From the NCBI GenBank assembly GCA_031285295.1, contig JAITWK010000022.1, positions 62,001-126,000 of the forward strand: 64,000 bases of DNA. Reading direction: 5' to 3'. Below are positions 18,623-26,727 of this stretch, in pieces. Origin of the DNA: Deltaproteobacteria bacterium. GTDB lineage: Bacteria > Desulfobacterota > Desulfovibrionia > Desulfovibrionales > Desulfovibrionaceae. How positions within the stretch are numbered: position 1 is the first letter of the stretch; each line of letters opens with the position of its first letter. The notes under the pieces are model-generated. The model saw only the letters and a program-made list of their open reading frames with translations, was not told the origin of the DNA and searched no databases. The translations under genes and the position numbers were made by a program.

Positions 18623-18889
18623 ATGTCCAAGTCTCTCTATGTGGGCAATCTGCCCTGGTCTGCCAACGAAGAAGAAATCCAGAGCCTGTTTGCTCCGCAC
18701 GGCAATGTTTTGTCCGTGAAGCTCATCAGCGATCGTGAAACCGGCCGCGCCCGCGGCTTCGGTTTTGTCGAAATGGATGATGCCGATGCCGCCAATGCCG
18801 TTCAGGCCCTTGATGGCACCAGCTTCGGTGGTCGTACGCTGCGTGTGAACGAAGCGCAGCCCAAACAGCCGCGCCAGCACCAGTTCTAA
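18623..18889 (+). CDS. RRM-domain RNA-binding protein
   Basis: A single-RRM protein of 88 residues, the bacterial Rbp type that often responds to cold or stress. RNP2 is LYVGNL (residues 5-10) and RNP1 is RGFGFVEM (about 44-51); a basic Gln/Pro/Arg tail ends it. A TTGACG 110 bp upstream may be part of its promoter. The leader of about 100 bases is longer than average and could carry regulation. A strong terminator follows 19 bp after the stop. Confidence 0.94.
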   Translation: MSKSLYVGNLPWSANEEEIQSLFAPHGNVLSVKLISDRETGRARGFGFVEMDDADAANAVQALDGTSFGGRTLRVNEAQPKQPRQHQF

Positions 18890-18908
18890 GAGACAGCCAG
18901 TTAAAAGT

Positions 18909-18936
18909 GCCCGCCCTTTCCGGCGGGCCTTTTTTA
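18909..18936 (+). terminator. Rho-independent terminator of the RRM gene
   Basis: Stem GCCCGCC/GGCGGGC with a six-base loop, followed by CTTTTTTATT. Confidence 0.95.
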
Positions 18937-19050
18937 TTATGGACCTCCCCGGAAAATCTGTTATCGTAAGATCAGAAAATGCGAAGAATTATAACTGGTT
19001 GTCTGGTAATCCCGGACGTAATGAGCCAGTAAACCCGGGAGGTAGCAGTT

Positions 19051-19524
19051 ATGAAATTTACAGTCAAAAAAACTCTCGCGCCAATGTTTGTGGCCACGCT
19101 GCTTATTATTACCATGCTGGGCGGCTGCGCCTCTCAGGGCGGACAGGATTATACCCGAAGCCAGGAGCGCGGGGCCATGCAAATTCAGCGCGGCGTTGTT
19201 ACCGATGTGCGCGTGGTGCAAATCAGTGAGGATTCCTCCCTGCTCGGCCCCACAGTTGGCGGCGTGGCCGGAGGTTTTTTAGGTAGCCTTTTGGGCAGCG
19301 GATCGGGCCAGGTGCTTGGCACTATCGGCGGGGCCGCTGCCGGGGCTTTGGGCGGTGCGGCTGCGGAAAAGGCCGTGCGTGACAAAAATGGCTATCAAAT
19401 CACTGTCAGGCTGGATAACGGCAACGAAATCGCCGTGGTACAAGATCAGGATATTCCTTTCCAGACTGGCGACCGGGTGCGCGTGCTTAGCGGAAGCGGC
19501 GCAACCAGGGTGCAGCACGAATAA
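19051..19524 (+). CDS. Glycine-zipper outer membrane lipoprotein, SlyB/Pcp-like
   Basis: A 157-residue lipoprotein with signal peptide (residues 1-24) and lipobox LGGC. After QIQRGVVTDVRVVQI comes a glycine-zipper segment (about residues 68-110, VGGVAGGFLGSLLGSGSG and GGAAAGALGGAAAEKA) and a C-terminal domain ITVRLDNGNEIAVVQD-DIPFQTGDRVRVL as in SlyB. In enterobacteria SlyB stabilises outer membrane proteins under stress; the role here is inferred. GGGAGG precedes the ATG. Confidence 0.9.
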   Translation: MKFTVKKTLAPMFVATLLIITMLGGCASQGGQDYTRSQERGAMQIQRGVVTDVRVVQISEDSSLLGPTVGGVAGGFLGSLLGSGSGQVLGTIGGAAAGALGGAAAEKAVRDKNGYQITVRLDNGNEIAVVQDQDIPFQTGDRVRVLSGSGATRVQHE

Positions 19525-19541
19525 GAATTAATCAGGCAAAA

Positions 19542-20495
19542 ATGAAATCTGACGCAGCAGCACGGCAAAATGAGACCCTAGTCGAAGATCGCAATAGCAC
19601 CCGCAGCCGGATGCTCGGCCTATGGTCGGCCCTTGTCGCTTTCAATATCTGGGGAGTACTCCCTATCTACTGGAAGCTGCTCAGTTTCATTTCGCCGCAG
19701 CTCATCCTGCTCTACCGGATATTCTGGTCCTACGTCTTCCTGCTCGCCATTGTGCTCAAAAGCGGCAAACTGCGCCAAACCTTCGCCCTGTTAAAGCACC
19801 GCCGCACAGCCATTACCGTGACCGTTTGCAGCATCCTGCTCACTGGCAACTGGTTCATTTTCATCTGGGCGGTCAATAGCGGGCATATTGTGGAAACCAG
19901 TCTGGGCTACTTTCTTAACCCTTTGATAAATATGATTCTTGGGGTTATCTTCTTCCGTGAGCGTCCGGACCCTTTGCAGTGGCTGGCCATTTTAATAGCT
20001 TTTTCCGGTGTGGCTGTGCAGGTCTGGATTTTCGGACGCCTGCCCTGGATTGCCCTTTCGCTCGGCACAAGTTTCGCGCTGTATGGCATGCTGCGCAAGA
20101 CCGAAACCATCGACTCCGTCCCCGGCCTTTTTCTGGAAACCAGTGTCATGTTCCCGCTGGTCACAGCCGGTCTGATCTGGTTTTGGATTAACGGCGACAC
20201 CAGCCTGATTACCAGTGTGCCGCAAACTTTGCTGATCATGTGCGCCGGGATCTTCACCAGCATACCACTGCTGCTTTTCGCCTACAGCGCCCAGCGCCTT
20301 TCACTCACCACGCTAGGACTGACCCAGTATATTTCGCCCAGCATCAGTCTGCTCATCGGCGTATTTATCTACGGCGAACCCTTGACTTCCGGGCATCTAA
20401 TCAGCTTCATGCTGATCTGGATCGCCCTGGCCATTTATACCTTTGAGAGCATACGGCTTTACCGTAAGGCTACCAATCTGAACTGGCGTGAGTAG
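19542..20495 (+). CDS. rarD: RarD-type EamA transporter
   Basis: A 317-residue inner membrane protein with ten predicted helices in two EamA halves. Family marks include AFNIWGVLPIYWKLL near the start, LLTGNWFIFIWAVNSGHIVETSLGYFLNPLIN in the first half and QYISPSISLLIGVFIYGEPL in the second. RarD was linked to chloramphenicol sensitivity; its substrate is not known. The start could be the ATG at 19542 or the one 23 codons later, nearer the first helix. It is 17 bp after the lipoprotein gene, so probably cotranscribed. Confidence 0.9.
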   Translation: MKSDAAARQNETLVEDRNSTRSRMLGLWSALVAFNIWGVLPIYWKLLSFISPQLILLYRIFWSYVFLLAIVLKSGKLRQTFALLKHRRTAITVTVCSILLTGNWFIFIWAVNSGHIVETSLGYFLNPLINMILGVIFFRERPDPLQWLAILIAFSGVAVQVWIFGRLPWIALSLGTSFALYGMLRKTETIDSVPGLFLETSVMFPLVTAGLIWFWINGDTSLITSVPQTLLIMCAGIFTSIPLLLFAYSAQRLSLTTLGLTQYISPSISLLIGVFIYGEPLTSGHLISFMLIWIALAIYTFESIRLYRKATNLNWRE

Positions 20496-20498
20496 GGT

Positions 20499-20578
20499 CG
20501 CAGCTTGCCGTGATACTGTGTCAGGCATCGTTTTTTGCAAAAAAACTTGCCTCCCTTGTCTGCCGACAAGCAGTTGCG
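20499..20578. repeat. Long palindromic element, copy D (loop-deleted)
   Basis: An 80-bp version directly behind the rarD stop. It keeps TTGCCGTGATAC, TCAGGCATCG and the TTTTTTGC/AAAAAAAC pair of copy A but lacks the central loop of about 33 bp, as if deleted between the inner inverted arms. Outer arms are imperfect (GCAGCTTG / CAAGCAGTTGC). Confidence 0.7.
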
Positions 20579-20595
20579 GTAATATATTGATATAA

Positions 20596-20645
20596 AATGG
20601 GTATGGTACAATAAGTCTTGCGACATACCCATTAAAATACCCATA
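20596..20645. repeat. Inverted and direct copies of ATACCCAT
   Basis: AATGGGTAT (20596-20604) pairs with ATACCCATT (20625-20633), and a third ATACCCAT follows at 20638-20645. It could be a transcription stop or a binding site at the border of the accessory patch. Confidence 0.5.
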
Positions 20646-20747
20646 GAAATATAAGATTGTAAAAAAGTTCCTTGGCCTGTTTGGGACGAGTATTTTCAGG
20701 CCGGGAAGTGGTAATATACCACCTTGCGGGGGCAGGGCATGACTCCG

Positions 20748-21569
20748 CTATTTTGTGCCGAGAGCAGCTATCGTTTGTATATGCTGGCTGCCAAGGAGCG
20801 ACTTCATTTGTGTTATCGCTACGGTGTTTAGCTGCACAAGCCTTTCGCTTTGTAAAATCTTCTGGCTGATTAGCAAGGCGTTTATGCTTTCAATATTGCT
20901 CAAAACAATCAACTGTTCAAGCGTTGCATAATCGCGCATATTACCTTTTTCTTTTGGATTTTCTTTGCGCCATTGTTGGGCTGTTTTGCCGAATAGAGCC
21001 ATATTCAACAAGTCAGCCTCTGACGCATAGGCAAAACTGGCTTGTTCTTTGGTCACAACAGGCGGGAGAAGATGTTCCTTTACGGCATCCGTATGGATTC
21101 TGTAATTCAGCTTTGTGAGAGTGCGTTGGAGGCTCCATTCAAGAGAAAGGCGTTGGCGTTCCTCTTCTTTCAGCCGTTGGAATTCACGGATAAGGTATAT
21201 TTTGAACTCGGCACTTATCCACATGCCGAACTCAAAGGCAATGTCTTTATGGGCGTAAGTGCCGCCATATCTGCCAGCGGTAGCCCGGAGGCCGATGGCG
21301 TTGGTTTTTGCTACCCACTCCTTGACGCTGATTTTATAGCTGTTCAGCCCTGCCTGACTTTTAATTATGGCGAATTCGCCATAATTAAAATGAGGGTTAT
21401 ACACACGCTCCCAAATTCCCAAGTATTCAACGGTATTTCTGTTTCTCAGCCAGTCGGAGATGAAAAAATCGCCGTCCTTCGCCTTGAGCATATCCGTCAG
21501 TGAAATATAATCGTCATCTTGGGTAGAGAGAACGGTTATCTCCGTCCCTTGAACTGTCATTTTTTTCAT
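20748..21569 (-). CDS. KilA-N domain protein
   Basis: KilA-N is a DNA-binding domain of phages, large DNA viruses and mobile bacterial genes; the exact role is unknown. The 273-residue protein has the domain at residues about 20-115: YISLTDMLKAK, FFISDWLRNRNTVEYLGIWE, FNYGEFAIIKSQAGLNSY, WVAKTNAIGLRATAGRYGGTYAHKDIAFEFGMWIS. The rest is helical with no known catalytic motif. The ATG at 21569 has AAGGAG nine bases upstream; an ATG three codons earlier touches the Shine-Dalgarno. It is visibly AT-richer than its neighbours, and no integrase or phage structural gene is near, so it looks like a solitary acquired gene. Confidence 0.85.
   Translation of the reverse strand: MKKMTVQGTEITVLSTQDDDYISLTDMLKAKDGDFFISDWLRNRNTVEYLGIWERVYNPHFNYGEFAIIKSQAGLNSYKISVKEWVAKTNAIGLRATAGRYGGTYAHKDIAFEFGMWISAEFKIYLIREFQRLKEEERQRLSLEWSLQRTLTKLNYRIHTDAVKEHLLPPVVTKEQASFAYASEADLLNMALFGKTAQQWRKENPKEKGNMRDYATLEQLIVLSNIESINALLISQKILQSERLVQLNTVAITQMKSLLGSQHIQTIAALGTK
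21359..21390. repeat. Perfect 32-bp palindrome inside the KilA-N gene
   Basis: Every base from 21359 to 21390 pairs with its mirror; the centre is GGCGAATTCGCC. It encodes FNYGEFAIIK, part of the conserved KilA-N core, so coding constraint may explain some of it. Confidence 0.9.
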
Positions 21570-21629
21570 CGGCGGCATCTCCTTGAAACGAAGATATACC
21601 GTACCGCGTGAGCGTACTCAAGCCTGTTT

Positions 21630-21896
21630 TCAATCCTTTGACACAAAGATATTAGGGCATTGACGATGTTTATCTTGGATTGCTACAGGATTAAAGTCAT
21701 TTATTGGTTCATTGTTTTGAATACTGTACCATCCATCAGGGAGAGACATGAGCAATAGATCATCAATAAATTTTGCTATATTATTATCTGAATCACCATT
21801 CACAACATACTGCGGCAAATTTTGAAAAAAATGTAACGCTTGAGTGCCTTCTGCTGTTGCCAGATAGTTATCCAAAAGGAAGCGGGTGAATTGCAT
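21630..21896 (-). CDS. Orphan small protein
   Basis: An 88-residue protein I do not recognise: MQFTRFLLDNYLATAEGTQALHFF at the start, an acidic middle (NGDSDNNIAKFIDDLLLMSLPDG) and a short Cys-containing end. No signal peptide or membrane segment. AGGA lies five bases before the ATG at 21896; an in-frame ATG four codons earlier is less likely. It is AT-rich like the adjacent KilA-N gene and 60 bp upstream of it on the same strand, so the two may form one acquired unit. Size and acidity would suit an immunity or anti-toxin-like protein, but nothing proves this. Confidence 0.6.
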   Translation of the reverse strand: MQFTRFLLDNYLATAEGTQALHFFQNLPQYVVNGDSDNNIAKFIDDLLLMSLPDGWYSIQNNEPINDFNPVAIQDKHRQCPNIFVSKD

Positions 21897-21933
21897 AGCA
21901 GTCCTCATGTCTCGAGTATTGATATCCCGTCTG

Positions 21934-23388
21934 TTAACGAATTTTTAAATTGAATGAGTCAAGGGAATTAAATTCCGAGGCTGCTTGCCTCCGCAATCCG
22001 GCCAACGTAAGCGCCGCAGCCGTGATCAGGCCCAGATAGCTAAAAAGGTTCTCGCCGCTCAAGGCGGAGGCAGCGCCGAAAACGCCGCCGCAAACCACCG
22101 CCGCGCAAGCAAAACGCGGCTGTATTGTCCTTCCTCCACCACCTGCTTTGCTGGCCAAAAGCCCGATGAACACCGGGGCAACCACGCCGCAGACATAAAC
22201 ATCATACGCCATCAGCAAATAATCCAGCACATCCCGCCCCCAGAGGCTGAGCAACAGGCCAGCCGCACCAAGCGCCACAACGCAAACGCGGCTGGTGCGC
22301 GTATCGTCGCGCCGCAGCAAATCGTGGGCTAGCACGGTACTGGCCGTGACCAGGCAGGAATCAGCCGAAGAAACGATTACGCTGACCAAGGCCAATGACA
22401 CACCAAGCCCCAGCCAGGACGGTACAAGTGACGATAAAGCCAGACCAAGCACGGCATCGCCCGGCGTGTCAGGCGGCAGCAAACCTGTGCAGGCCAGCCC
22501 GATAGAGACAATAAGCAGGGAACAGATTACCAGACCGCACACGGCGATCAGGCCGCCCAACCTTGCAGAGGAAGCATTGCGCGCGCTCAGCAAACGCCCG
22601 AAAAGCATGGGGCAGACCAAATAATTTCCGCCTACCACGAACAGAAAATACACGAGTTTTTCCGGCGGAAAGGCATCATTTACCAATTCGAAACGCAAGT
22701 TGGAGAGCCAAGCCAATCCGCCCACTCCGCTTGCCTCACTCGACCCACCAAGCGCGGCTGCCACGCCAGGCTCGGACAGTCCGGTCATACCGGCTTGCCC
22801 AAACAGGCAGAGCCAGCCCAATAGTAACAGCAAAGCCAGCAGCATCAGCAGGGCCTGAATGCGATCCACCCGCATGATGGCCGCTTGCCCACCCAGAGTA
22901 TGCAAAACAATCAAGGCAAAACCGATAGCCAGACAAAGCAACCCGGAAAAACCGGTCAAACCCTGCAATATTCTGGTAATAGCCACAAATTGAGCCGCCA
23001 GTATGGCCATCCAGGCCAGCACAATCAGTACGGAAATGAGCGGACGGGCAGCCGGACCCAAAAAAGTCTCCACCAGTTGCGGCATGGTATAGGCCCCGGT
23101 TTCCCGCACCTTGCGGGCCAGAAGCAGCGAAAGCGCGGTCAGACCCACCGCCCCGGCCCCCAGCCACCAGAAAGCCGGTGTGCCTATATGAAAGGCCAGA
23201 CCGATTACGCCAATGGTAGCCGAAGCGCCCACGCAGGAAACAATAATAGAAAGCCCTACTCCCAAAGCGCTGCTGGAACGGTTGTTCACAAAAAAAGCGC
23301 ACTGGCCGCCCCCGCGCATGGACTTTCCGGCGGTAAGCAATATAACGGCGGCATAGGCCGCGAGCAAAACCAAACCCATAGAAGGCAT
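21934..23388 (-). CDS. Sodium:solute symporter family protein
   Basis: A 484-residue membrane protein with about 12-13 helices and SSS-family features: SSALGVGLSIIVSCVGASATIGVIGLAFHIGTPAFWWL near the start, TMPQLVETFLGPAARPLI, and VSVIVSSADSCLVTASTVLAHDLL, which matches the sodium-site region in the eighth helix. Start is ATG 23388, one base after the bioDA stop; in-frame sequence upstream belongs to the other gene. Position at the end of the biotin operon suggests a related solute such as a precursor, but the substrate is unknown. Confidence 0.88.
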   Translation of the reverse strand: MPSMGLVLLAAYAAVILLTAGKSMRGGGQCAFFVNNRSSSALGVGLSIIVSCVGASATIGVIGLAFHIGTPAFWWLGAGAVGLTALSLLLARKVRETGAYTMPQLVETFLGPAARPLISVLIVLAWMAILAAQFVAITRILQGLTGFSGLLCLAIGFALIVLHTLGGQAAIMRVDRIQALLMLLALLLLLGWLCLFGQAGMTGLSEPGVAAALGGSSEASGVGGLAWLSNLRFELVNDAFPPEKLVYFLFVVGGNYLVCPMLFGRLLSARNASSARLGGLIAVCGLVICSLLIVSIGLACTGLLPPDTPGDAVLGLALSSLVPSWLGLGVSLALVSVIVSSADSCLVTASTVLAHDLLRRDDTRTSRVCVVALGAAGLLLSLWGRDVLDYLLMAYDVYVCGVVAPVFIGLLASKAGGGGRTIQPRFACAAVVCGGVFGAASALSGENLFSYLGLITAAALTLAGLRRQAASEFNSLDSFNLKIR

Positions 23389-23390
23389 AT

Positions 23391-25700
23391 CTATCTCCAC
23401 ATATCTTCCTGCACCGCCCGGCGCATAGCCAGAACAAGCCGATCCAAATCTTCTTCGCTGCTCACATAAGGCGGCATAACATAAATCAGGCGGCTGAAGG
23501 GACGAATCCACACGCCGCAATCACGCACAAAAAACTCCTGCAACTTCGCAACCTGTACCGGAGCTTCCATTTCCAGCACGCCGATAGCGCCCAAAACCCG
23601 GACATCAGCCACACCGGGCAAAGCGCGGCAAGGTTCCAACCCGTCACGCAACTGCCGCTCAATTACAGCTACCTGTTCCGCCCAGGGCGAGGCGGACAGC
23701 AGATTAAGACTGGCCGAAGCCACGGCGCAGGCCAGCGGATTGCCCATAAAGGTGGGCCCGTGCATAAAGGCTCCGCCACTGCCGGAAAGATCTAATGAAA
23801 TACCTTCAGCCACCCGTTTGCTGGCCAAAGTTGCAGCCAGGGTCAGCACGCCGCCGGTAAGGGCTTTGCCAAGGCACATGATATCCGGTTCTATACCAGC
23901 CCATTCGCAGGCAAAAAGCTTGCCGCTGCGCCCAAAGCCGGTGGCGATTTCATCCAGAATCAGCAACACGCCGTACTCGTCGCAAAGCTGCCTGGCCCTC
24001 GCCAGATATTTCGGATGATAAAACCACATGCCGCCCGCCCCCTGAACTATGGGTTCCATAATAAGGGCAGCGGCCCCCCGGCCCCGCTCGGCAAAAAGCC
24101 GCTCCAGCGGCAGTACGGAGGCCGGGGCAAATTCCGCATCAAAGCGGCATTCCGGACGCGGCGCGAAAATCTGGCGCGGCAAAGCGCCGGAAAACAAGCT
24201 GTGCATGCCGCCGACCGGATCGCAAACGCTCATGGCTCCCAGAGTATCGCCGTGGTAGCCGCCGCGTATGGTCATAATGGCTGTCCGCTGCTTTTGCCCT
24301 ATGGCCTGCTGATATTGCAGGGCCATTTTCAGGGCCGCTTCCACGGATACCGACCCGGAATCGGCCAAAAAGATATTGTTCAGACCGGATGGGGCCAGCC
24401 CCAGCAATTTTTGCCCCAGTTCCACCGCCGGGGCGTGGGTGAGCCCGCCAAACATCACATGCGGCATTTCTTTGGCCTGCGTGGTCAGGGCGTTCAGGAT
24501 TTCCGGGCGGTTGTAGCCGTAAACAGCGGCCCACCAGGAGGACATGCCATCGACCACCCGGATTTCCCCGCCATTGCGTGGATCGCGTAGCCAGATGCCC
24601 GTGCCTTCGGTGCGCAAAGCCTGCCAGACCGGCAAAGGACGCGTGGCCGAAGTGTAGGGATGCCAGAGATGATCGCGGTCAAAATCCAATAATCTTTTGG
24701 AACAATCTATCCTGGCGTTTTCAAAATTTACCGCTTGTTTGTTGCCTTGACAAACACTGCCAGGCAAAAGCCTGGGCAGCACCGGCAAAAGCAGATCGGC
24801 CAGTTCATCCCAAGCCGCTTCACGATCTGCCGAGACTATTTTGGTTGGCGGTAAAGACTGCTCCGTCAATGAGGGCGAGCGCAAACCGGGCAAGTAAGGA
24901 ATCTCGGCCAGGCAAGGCGTCAATCCAAGTTCGCTGATAATGCGGGGATTATCCGAGCGGATGGATTTTTCAAGCGGGGCAACGCGCCGTAAGTCGGGAG
25001 CACGCCCGGAGCGTTCATCGTCCGGCTTGGTATTGACCATAATGAAGCCGGGCGTTGTCAGGCCGCGCTTGCGCAGCACTTCCAGAGTGAGCAGAGCGTG
25101 GTTTATCGCGCCAAGTTTGTTGGCTACCACCAGTAAAACCGGTACCTCAAGCAGGCTGAACACATCGGCCAGGCTTTCGCGCCGGTTCAGGGGCGTCAGC
25201 AATCCACCCGCCCCCTCCAGAAGGCAAAGGCCAGCTTCGGGCCGCAAGGCCGCTTTTATATCGGCGGCCAAAGCCGAAGCCGAAAGCTCGGATGCGGCAC
25301 TCGTACTGGCAGAACTTGCAGATGCAAGATCATCTAATGGCTCGGAAAGTTCGGCTGATGGCGCGGCAGTCAGTTCCACAGCCAGATGCGGCGAACAAGG
25401 CGCTTCCAGAGTTACCAGAGCGGAGCAATGAACGCCGGACGCAGCCTCGGCATACAGTTGCGCATCCGGGGCTTGCCAGGGACCGCCGGGCGTGGTTTGA
25501 AAACATCCGGTCTGTACTACTTTAATGCCCTGGCAGGACAAACCCAGCTTTTGCGCGGCACGCAGCAAACCGGCGGTGATCACGCTTTTACCGGCATCGG
25601 TATCAGTGCCGCAAACGGCCAGCACCAATCCGCCAGCGGCAGCACCAGCCCCCGGCGGCCCAACAGCCCCGCACTCTTCCGGAAAATATTTATTAGACAT
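23391..25700 (-). CDS. Fused dethiobiotin synthetase / DAPA aminotransferase (BioD-BioA)
   Basis: Joins two consecutive biotin steps, KAPA to DAPA (BioA) and DAPA to dethiobiotin (BioD), in one 769-residue protein. The N-terminal BioD domain has the P-loop GTDTDAGKS (31-39), QTGCF and LCLLEGAGGLLTPLNRRES. A Ser/Ala-rich insertion (about 120-150) and a linker precede the BioA domain (from about 330), which has DHLWHPYTSATRPLPV, MSSWWAAVYGYNRPEI, ADSGSVSVEAALKMALQY, LILDEIATGFGRSGKLFACEWAGI and the PLP-lysine in CLGKALTGG. The start overlaps the bioB stop by 8 bp. The D-A order is less usual than separate genes. Confidence 0.95.
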   Translation of the reverse strand: MSNKYFPEECGAVGPPGAGAAAGGLVLAVCGTDTDAGKSVITAGLLRAAQKLGLSCQGIKVVQTGCFQTTPGGPWQAPDAQLYAEAASGVHCSALVTLEAPCSPHLAVELTAAPSAELSEPLDDLASASSASTSAASELSASALAADIKAALRPEAGLCLLEGAGGLLTPLNRRESLADVFSLLEVPVLLVVANKLGAINHALLTLEVLRKRGLTTPGFIMVNTKPDDERSGRAPDLRRVAPLEKSIRSDNPRIISELGLTPCLAEIPYLPGLRSPSLTEQSLPPTKIVSADREAAWDELADLLLPVLPRLLPGSVCQGNKQAVNFENARIDCSKRLLDFDRDHLWHPYTSATRPLPVWQALRTEGTGIWLRDPRNGGEIRVVDGMSSWWAAVYGYNRPEILNALTTQAKEMPHVMFGGLTHAPAVELGQKLLGLAPSGLNNIFLADSGSVSVEAALKMALQYQQAIGQKQRTAIMTIRGGYHGDTLGAMSVCDPVGGMHSLFSGALPRQIFAPRPECRFDAEFAPASVLPLERLFAERGRGAAALIMEPIVQGAGGMWFYHPKYLARARQLCDEYGVLLILDEIATGFGRSGKLFACEWAGIEPDIMCLGKALTGGVLTLAATLASKRVAEGISLDLSGSGGAFMHGPTFMGNPLACAVASASLNLLSASPWAEQVAVIERQLRDGLEPCRALPGVADVRVLGAIGVLEMEAPVQVAKLQEFFVRDCGVWIRPFSRLIYVMPPYVSSEEDLDRLVLAMRRAVQEDMWR

Positions 25701-26721
25701 GGCGCAAGCCCAGAGTTTCCAGCATAGCAAGATCCTTTGCCAAAAGTCCGCCCGGCGTGGTCAGGTAATCCCCAACCATCAATCCGTTGGCACCTGCCGC
25801 AAAAAGCATATTTTCCCACTCACCCAGGGTGCGGCTGCGCCCGCCGCAGATAACGATATCCCGGCCCGGATGCATCAGGCGCAGCAAGGCAACCACTGCC
25901 AGAGCTTCCTGCGGGGGCAGGCAGCCCCGGTCGGCCAGGGGCGTGCCGGGAATGGGGGTAAGAAAGTTCACCGGGATGGAATGCACTTCCAAATCCTGAA
26001 GCAAGGCGGAGAGTTCCAGGCGCTGCGCCCAGCTCTCGCCCAGGCCGAAAATACCGCCGCAGCAGACGCGCAGCCCGGCAGCCACGGCATTACGCACGGT
26101 TTGCAGGCGCGGCTCAATGCCATGTGTGCCGCAAATTTCCGGATAAAAACTCGGCGCGGTTTCCAGATTGTGATGATAGCTGGTAAATCCGGCCTGTTTC
26201 AGCCGCCGCGCCTGTTCCGCGCCCAGCAAGCCCAGAGAGGCGCAGAGCTTGATGCCGCCCTCGGCGGAAATACGGGCGGCTGCGGCGCAAATGTTGTCCA
26301 GATCGCGATCCGAAGGAGTAGTGCCGCTGATGACTATGCCCAGATAATTGACACCGGCTTCGGCCAGTTGCCCGGCCCGTTCACGCAGTTTTTTCTCACT
26401 GACCAGAGGATAGATCGGAGCCGTGGTTGCATGGTGCTTTGACTGGGCGCAAAAAGCGCAGTTTTCCGCGCAGCGGCCGGACTTGGCGTTGATGATGCCG
26501 CAAGTGAAGGGGGCTGGGTTGTCTGATGTGCCAGACAAGCCTGACACGCCGGGCAAAGCCGTTGCTTGAGCCGAAGCGGCAAAGCCAAACGAAAGGCGGG
26601 CCAGGGCGCAAAGATCCAGCAGGTTGTTCGGCAGCAACGCGAGCAATCCGGCTGCCTGCTCCTGCGATAAAGCCTGACCGCGCATTATTTGCGCGGCTAA
26701 ATTTTCAAATTGGGTGATCAT
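25693..26721 (-). CDS. bioB: Biotin synthase
   Basis: A radical-SAM enzyme that inserts sulfur into dethiobiotin. The 342-residue protein has the 4Fe-4S motif CAENCAFC (Cys84, 88, 91), YHHNLETAPSFYPEI, and NFLTPIPGTPLADRG. A Ser/Gly-rich stretch (about 50-68) before the cluster is longer than usual. The ATG at 26721 has no good Shine-Dalgarno but lies 6 bp after the upstream gene, suggesting coupling. The operon order is unknown membrane protein, bioB, bioDA, symporter; bioF, bioC and bioH are not in the window. Confidence 0.96.
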   Translation of the reverse strand: MITQFENLAAQIMRGQALSQEQAAGLLALLPNNLLDLCALARLSFGFAASAQATALPGVSGLSGTSDNPAPFTCGIINAKSGRCAENCAFCAQSKHHATTAPIYPLVSEKKLRERAGQLAEAGVNYLGIVISGTTPSDRDLDNICAAAARISAEGGIKLCASLGLLGAEQARRLKQAGFTSYHHNLETAPSFYPEICGTHGIEPRLQTVRNAVAAGLRVCCGGIFGLGESWAQRLELSALLQDLEVHSIPVNFLTPIPGTPLADRGCLPPQEALAVVALLRLMHPGRDIVICGGRSRTLGEWENMLFAAGANGLMVGDYLTTPGGLLAKDLAMLETLGLRHV

Positions 26722-26727
26722 TGGTTT

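Noticed and set aside
20496..21930. Prophage or insertion sequence
   Set aside because: KilA-N alone is not enough; there is no integrase, transposase, terminase or structural gene, and no clear att duplication around the patch.
23389..23520. A 44-codon extension of the symporter gene
   Set aside because: It lies wholly inside the bioA coding end in another frame and lacks membrane or family character; the ATG at 23388 fits.
26522..26572. Frameshift or foreign insertion in bioB (Ser/Gly-rich stretch)
   Set aside because: The frame stays open and the radical-SAM core follows normally; it is a simple loop expansion.
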